Assembly: GCA_030037035.1 (NCBI GenBank)
Contig: JASHSA010000010.1
Location: 1 to 9,936 of the forward strand
Direction of reading: 5' to 3'
Source: Thermoplasmata archaeon
GTDB lineage: Archaea; Thermoplasmatota; Thermoplasmata; Lutacidiplasmatales; UBA184
DNA: 9,936 bases
Shown here: positions 6,702-9,936 of the stretch, piece by piece
Position numbering within the stretch: the first letter of the stretch is position 1
Layout: every line of letters begins with the position of its first letter
Position numbers and translations under genes: made by a program
Notes under the pieces: model-generated
What the model was told of the DNA's origin: nothing
The model's database searches: none
What the model saw: the letters and a program-made list of their open reading frames with translations, nothing else

Positions 6702-6719
6702 GGCCGACGATCGCCGGCC
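6702..6719. repeat. 18-bp near-palindrome between the ACT gene and the M29-like gene
   Basis: GGCCGACGATCGCCGGCC: nine-base arms with one non-Watson-Crick pair (6707/6714). It lies 13 bases after the ACT gene stop and upstream of the possible TATA box. No T-run follows on the minus strand, so a classical terminator is not supported. It could be a protein-binding site. Its CGACGAT word (6705-6711) also occurs in the palindrome on the other side of the ACT gene. Confidence 0.35.
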
Positions 6720-6732
6720 CCGGGTCTGCGGG

Positions 6733-7383
6733 CTACCCGAGCGCCTTCGCCAGCGTGGAGATCGCCGCGCTGAGGTCCTTCTCGTCCAACAGGAAGATCG
6801 TGTCCGTGTAGCAGGAGAGCGCCTCGACGATGTTGATCGCCTGGGTCGCGAGCAGCCCGGAGAGCAGCCTCAGGAGCCCCGGCGTCTCCTCGATGCTCTC
6901 GGGGCTCGTCACCGCGACCTCGACCAGCCCGCGGCGGACGCGGACGACATGCCCTTCGCGGAGCGTGCGGGTCACGCGCGCGACCGAGTCCTCGTCGACG
7001 AGGATCACCGTCCCGCGGGAGACCTGGATCACGCGGCAGAGGAGGTTCTCGTCCAGCAGCTCCTCGACGACGTCCCCGAGCCGCTGGAGGACGTCGGTCC
7101 CGAGCTGGACCGTGACGGCCGCGACCTTCGAGCGCGACTCGATGCGGCTCTTGCGGAGGACGCGGCGCACCGCCGCCTCGCCGTAGGACTCGCCCCGACC
7201 CCGAGGATAGCGCCGGCACGCCGCCACGACGGCGTCCAGCTGGCGGACGCCGAGCTCGTCCGCGACGCGCCGGCCCATCGCCGCATAGTTGGCGACGCCG
7301 GCGCGGAGAGCGTCGCCGAGGGGCGGGTGCGCGTCCAGGAACTCCCGGACCTGCCTCGCGACGGGGGACCGGGAATCCGGCAT
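6733..7383 (-). CDS. Archaeal ACT-domain protein, putative amino-acid-responsive regulator
   Basis: A 216-residue soluble protein. Residues about 8-80 are helical (VARQVREFLDAHPPLGDALRAGVANYAAMGRRVADEL..., then a basic SYGEAAVRRVLRKSR stretch) and could form a helix-turn-helix-like module. Two repeats with the beta-alpha-beta-beta-alpha pattern follow. The first, at about 85-145 (SKVAAVTVQL, LQRLGDVVEELL, CRVIQVSR, GTVILVD), is a divergent ACT-like unit; the second, at 152-215 (LVEVAVTSPESIEETPGLLRLLSGLLATQAINIVEALS, with the usual P168-G169 turn), is a clear ACT domain. ACT domains bind amino acids in enzymes and regulators. No catalytic domain is present, so a sensor or regulator is most likely. 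It is divergent from argG across 98 bases containing a 27-bp palindrome, which suggests arginine or a related ligand and possible self-control. The ATG at 7383 has no Shine-Dalgarno. Confidence 0.75.
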   Translation of the reverse strand: MPDSRSPVARQVREFLDAHPPLGDALRAGVANYAAMGRRVADELGVRQLDAVVAACRRYPRGRGESYGEAAVRRVLRKSRIESRSKVAAVTVQLGTDVLQRLGDVVEELLDENLLCRVIQVSRGTVILVDEDSVARVTRTLREGHVVRVRRGLVEVAVTSPESIEETPGLLRLLSGLLATQAINIVEALSCYTDTIFLLDEKDLSAAISTLAKALG

Positions 7384-7385
7384 GG

Positions 7386-7403
7386 TTGTCGCATTTCGGA
7401 CAA
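7386..7403. repeat. Short dyad just upstream of the ACT gene start
   Basis: TTGTC (7386-7390) and GACAA (7399-7403) form 5-bp inverted arms around an 8-base spacer, ending two bases from the ATG. On the ACT transcript it would sit in the leader as a weak hairpin, or it could be a half-strength protein site. Arms this short can occur by chance. Confidence 0.2.
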
Positions 7404-7410
7404 AACTGCC

Positions 7411-7437
7411 CGACGATGTCGCTCAGCGACCGCGTCG
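7411..7437. promoter_or_regulatory. 27-bp palindromic putative operator between the ACT gene and argG
   Basis: The left arm CGACGATGTCGCT (7411-7423) and right arm AGCGACCGCGTCG (7425-7437) are centred on C7424, with 11 of 13 positions complementary. The inner 13 bases (GTCGCT-C-AGCGAC) and outer 5 bases on each side pair perfectly; only two positions mismatch. It ends directly against the TATAAA box. For argG it covers the BRE (TFB) site; for the divergent ACT gene it covers the stretch between TATA and transcript start. This is expected of an operator for a dimeric regulator. Confidence 0.55.
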
Positions 7438-7443
7438 TATAAA
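7438..7443 (+). promoter_or_regulatory. TATA box of the argGH operon, possibly shared with the ACT gene
   Basis: TATAAA, followed by T, in a very GC-rich setting, 44 bases before the argG ATG. The transcript should start near 7466, leaving a leader of about 15 bases with no Shine-Dalgarno. On the minus strand the same bases read TTTATA, also a good archaeal box, which would give the ACT gene a leader of about 30 bases. Confidence 0.7.
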
Positions 7444-7481
7444 TCTCCCCGGGTCCGTGGCCGAAGCGTTCGCACGCGCCG

Positions 7482-8732
7482 ATGGCACGATCGAAGGTGG
7501 TCCTCGCCTACTCCGGGGGCCTGGACACCTCCGTCGCGATCCCGTGGCTCCGCGAGGAGAAGGGCCTGGACGTCGTCACCGTCACGGTCGACGTCGGCCA
7601 GCCGGTCGACCTCGAGCGGGTGCGCGCGAAGGCGCTCGCCTCCGGGGCCGTCGAGGCGCACGTCGCCGACGCCCGGCACGAGTTCGCCGACGAGTTCCTG
7701 CGGCCCGCGCTGCGCGCGAACGCCCTGTACGAGGGCGTCTACCCGCTCTCGACGGCGCTCGCCCGGCCGCTGATCGCCCGCCGGCTCGTCCAGGTCGCCC
7801 GCGAGGTCGGCGCGGACGCGGTCGCCCACGGCTGCACCGGCAAGGGGAACGACCAGGTCCGCTTCGAGCTGTCGACGCAGAGCCTCGCGCCGGAGCTCGA
7901 CGTGATCGCCCCGGCGCGCGAGTGGACGATGAACCGCGACGAGGAGATCGCCTTCGCGGGACGCCACGGGATCGCCGTCGAGGCGACCCGCCGCTCGCCG
8001 TACAGCACCGACGAGAACCTCTGGGGCCGCTCCGTCGAGTGCGGCATCCTCGAGGACCCGGCGGTCGAGCCGCCCGAGGAGGTCTACGCGTGGACGACCG
8101 CGCCGACGGCCGCGCCGGAGGCGCCGGCGTACCTGACGCTCCGGTTCCAAGGCGGGGTCCCGACCGCGCTCGACGGCGAGAGCCTGCCGTTCGAGGAGCT
8201 GATCGCCCGCCTCAACCGCCTCGCCGGCGCGCACGGCGTCGGCCGGATCGACCATCTGGAGAGCCGCGTCGTCGGGATCAAGAGCCGCGAGGTCTACGAG
8301 TGCCCGGCCGCAACGGTCCTCCTCGACGCGCACCGGGCGCTCGAGGCGCTCGTGCTGCCGCACGACGTGCTCGCCTTCAAGCGGACGGTCGAGCAGCGTT
8401 ACGGCGAGCTCGTCTACGACGGCCTCTGGTTCGCCCCGCTGCGCGAGGCGCTGGAGGCGTTCGTCGCGACGACGCAGCCCCGCGTCGACGGCGAGGTCAC
8501 CGTCAAGCTCTCCAAGGGGCGCGCGAGCGTTGCCGGCCGCCGCTCCCCCGCGTCGCTCTACCAGGCCGGCCTCGCGACGTACTCCGAGGGGGACCGCTTC
8601 CGCCGGGAGAAGGCGGAGGGGTTCATCTACGTCTGGGGGCTGCCGAGCCGCACCTGGGCGTCCGTCGCCGAGCCGGCGCCGCCCGTGCCGAGCCCCGCCG
8701 AGCCCGCGCGCCTGAGGGTCGCTCGCCCGTAG
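7482..8732 (+). CDS. argG: Argininosuccinate synthase
   Basis: ATP-dependent ligase that joins citrulline and aspartate to make argininosuccinate, the penultimate step of arginine synthesis, in the cytoplasm. 416 residues, slightly longer than the usual 400 or so because of a Pro/Ala-rich tail after about 390. The PP-loop ATP motif AYSGGLDTS is at 9-17. HGCTGKGNDQVRFE (116-129) holds the citrulline/aspartate-binding residues, and SPYSTDENLWGRSVECG (172-188) is another family hallmark; all look intact. The start ATG at 7482 lies 44 bases after a strong TATA box with no Shine-Dalgarno, so a short-leader transcript is likely. The gene is followed after two bases by argH, making an argGH operon. 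Control probably acts through the palindrome at 7411-7437. Confidence 0.97.
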   Translation: MARSKVVLAYSGGLDTSVAIPWLREEKGLDVVTVTVDVGQPVDLERVRAKALASGAVEAHVADARHEFADEFLRPALRANALYEGVYPLSTALARPLIARRLVQVAREVGADAVAHGCTGKGNDQVRFELSTQSLAPELDVIAPAREWTMNRDEEIAFAGRHGIAVEATRRSPYSTDENLWGRSVECGILEDPAVEPPEEVYAWTTAPTAAPEAPAYLTLRFQGGVPTALDGESLPFEELIARLNRLAGAHGVGRIDHLESRVVGIKSREVYECPAATVLLDAHRALEALVLPHDVLAFKRTVEQRYGELVYDGLWFAPLREALEAFVATTQPRVDGEVTVKLSKGRASVAGRRSPASLYQAGLATYSEGDRFRREKAEGFIYVWGLPSRTWASVAEPAPPVPSPAEPARLRVARP

Positions 8733-8734
8733 CG

Positions 8735-9936
8735 ATGGCCGCCGAGCAATGCGCAGGGGCCGGCCGGCCCGCGCCGTCGTACGTCCGCACCCCCGAGGCC
8801 GCCTACGTCGGCTCGCTCGCCGTCGACCGACCGCTCGCGCGCTACGACCTCGCCGGGAGCCTCGCGCACGTCGGCGCGCTCGAGACGGCCGGCCTCCTCA
8901 CCGCCGACGAGGCCCGCACGCTCGCCGGCGGCCTGCGGGCGATCGGTCGGGAGCTCGTCGACGGCACGTTCCCGTGGCGCGAGGAGCTCGAGGACGTCCA
9001 CACGAACGTCGAGAGCCGACTGACGGAGCTCGTCGGACCGCTGGGCGGCAAGCTCCAGACCGGACGGAGCCGCAACGACCAGGTCGCCGTCGACGAACGG
9101 CTCTACCTGCGGGCGACCGTCCACCGCCTCGGCGGCGAGCTCCTCGCGCTCCAGGAGACGCTCCTCGACCGGGCGGAGGCGGAGGCGGCGACGCCGATGC
9201 CGGGGTACACCCACCTGCAGCGGGCGCAGCCGGTCAGCCTCGGCCACCACCTCCTCGCGCACTTCTGGCGGTTCGACCGCGACCTCGACCGCCTCCTCGC
9301 GACCGTCGAGCGGGCGGACGCCTCCCCGCTCGGCGCCGCCGCGCTCGCCGGCTCGGGGCTCCCGCTCGACCCCGAGGCGACCGCGCGGCGCCTCGGCTTT
9401 TCGGGCTCCTTCGAGAACTCCCTGGACGCCGTCAGCGACCGCGACCCGCTCGCGGAGCTCCTGTTCGACCTCGCCCTGCTCGCCGTGCACGCGAGCGGCC
9501 TCGGCGAGGAGATCGTCGTCTTCGCGTCGAAGGAGTTCGGCTTCGTCGAGCGCTCGGAGGCGCTCGGCGCGGGGAGCAGCCTGATGCCCCAGAAGCGCAA
9601 TCCGGACGTCGCCGAGCTCGCGCGCGCCCGCGCCGGGCGCGCGGTCGGCGACCTCGTCGCGCTGCTGACGGCGCTCAAGGGACTGCCGCTCGCCTACGAC
9701 CGGGACCTCCAGGAGGACAAGGCGCCGGTCCTCGACTCCGTCGCGACCGTCGGCGGCACCGTCGGGGCCCTCGCCCGGCTCGTCCGGGCGCTCCGCTTCG
9801 ACCGCGCCCGGCTTTTCGCGGCGGCCTCCGACCCGGAGCTCTACGCGACCGACCTCGCCGAGCGCCTGGCCGTCGCGGGGGTCCCGTTCCGGGAGGCCCA
9901 CGAGACGGTGCGCGCCGCCTTCCTCTCCCCGACGGG
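8735..9936 (+). CDS. argH: Argininosuccinate lyase, partial (C-terminus beyond right edge)
   Basis: Fumarase/aspartase-superfamily lyase that splits argininosuccinate into arginine and fumarate, the last step of arginine synthesis. 400 residues are visible out of about 450-480 usual for the family. Substrate-binding TGRSRNDQVA is at 109-118, and the catalytic histidine motif MPGYTHLQRAQP at 155-166 (H160). The superfamily signature GSSLMPQKRNPD at 280-291 has the mobile-loop serine pair S281/S282 and K287. No frame break or missing residue is seen. The ATG at 8735 follows the argG TAG by two bases, with only a poor GAGGG about 16 bases upstream, so translation probably depends on coupling to argG. 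The first 15 or so residues (AAEQCAGAGRPAPS) are a poorly conserved lead-in. Confidence 0.97.
   Translation, partial: MAAEQCAGAGRPAPSYVRTPEAAYVGSLAVDRPLARYDLAGSLAHVGALETAGLLTADEARTLAGGLRAIGRELVDGTFPWREELEDVHTNVESRLTELVGPLGGKLQTGRSRNDQVAVDERLYLRATVHRLGGELLALQETLLDRAEAEAATPMPGYTHLQRAQPVSLGHHLLAHFWRFDRDLDRLLATVERADASPLGAAALAGSGLPLDPEATARRLGFSGSFENSLDAVSDRDPLAELLFDLALLAVHASGLGEEIVVFASKEFGFVERSEALGAGSSLMPQKRNPDVAELARARAGRAVGDLVALLTALKGLPLAYDRDLQEDKAPVLDSVATVGGTVGALARLVRALRFDRARLFAAASDPELYATDLAERLAVAGVPFREAHETVRAAFLSPT

Noticed and set aside
6702..6719. Palindrome as a transcription terminator of the ACT gene
   Set aside because: No T-rich tract follows on the minus strand, and archaeal terminators depend mainly on T-runs; kept only as a possible protein site.
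7029..8363. 444-codon minus-strand open frame over argG and the gap
   Set aside because: Antisense to a certain argG; Arg-rich translation that crosses the promoter region.
1..9936. CRISPR array, tRNA/rRNA, insertion sequence, toxin-antitoxin or defence cassette
   Set aside because: No regularly spaced repeats, no tRNA-like cloverleaf in the short gaps, no transposase or terminal repeats, and every well-supported gene apart from the small unknown at 3844-4323 fits a metabolic, transport or regulatory family.

Overview
This very GC-rich window (about 70% by eye) looks like chromosomal DNA from a high-GC archaeon, possibly a Thermoplasmatota-type euryarchaeote. The evidence is A/T-rich TATA boxes standing out of the GC background at archaeal distances from start codons, an archaeal-type ACT-domain protein, a stand-alone archaeal-type glycogen debranching enzyme, and a mix of Shine-Dalgarno and very short leaders. 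The lineage is inferred; there is no rRNA or other marker here. I see no tRNA, rRNA, CRISPR array, insertion sequence or attachment site. Genes are tightly packed, and the three longest gaps between genes (167, 164 and 98 bases) are described below.

Left block, minus strand (4323 down to 1): a small protein of unknown function overlaps by 4 bases a glycogen debranching enzyme of the GDE_C/GH133 type. After a 45-base gap comes an ABC-2 type exporter: an ATPase overlapping by 4 bases a permease that runs off the left edge. The two 4-base overlaps mark two tightly coupled pairs, and all four genes may be one transcript.

Middle block (4324 to 6732): a divergent region holds a clear plus-strand promoter (7-bp inverted repeat, TATA box, Shine-Dalgarno) for a MetF-like TIM-barrel protein. 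Its end overlaps by 97 bases the end of a convergent gene for a protein of the M29 aminopeptidase fold. In that protein every position where I expect a metal ligand appears to be replaced.

Right block (6733 to 9936): an ACT-domain protein is divergent from argG, which is followed after 2 bases by argH (cut by the right edge). ArgG and ArgH are the last two enzymes of arginine synthesis. The 98-base gap between the ACT gene and argG holds a 27-bp near-perfect palindrome directly against a TATA box that can be read in both directions. This is the arrangement expected of a repressor or activator site, and the ACT protein is the obvious candidate regulator.

The window is mostly housekeeping metabolism, and I find no convincing new defence or mobile system. 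The points most worth following up are the proposed ACT/argG regulatory switch, the ligand-less M29 protein, and the unknown protein coupled to the debranching enzyme.
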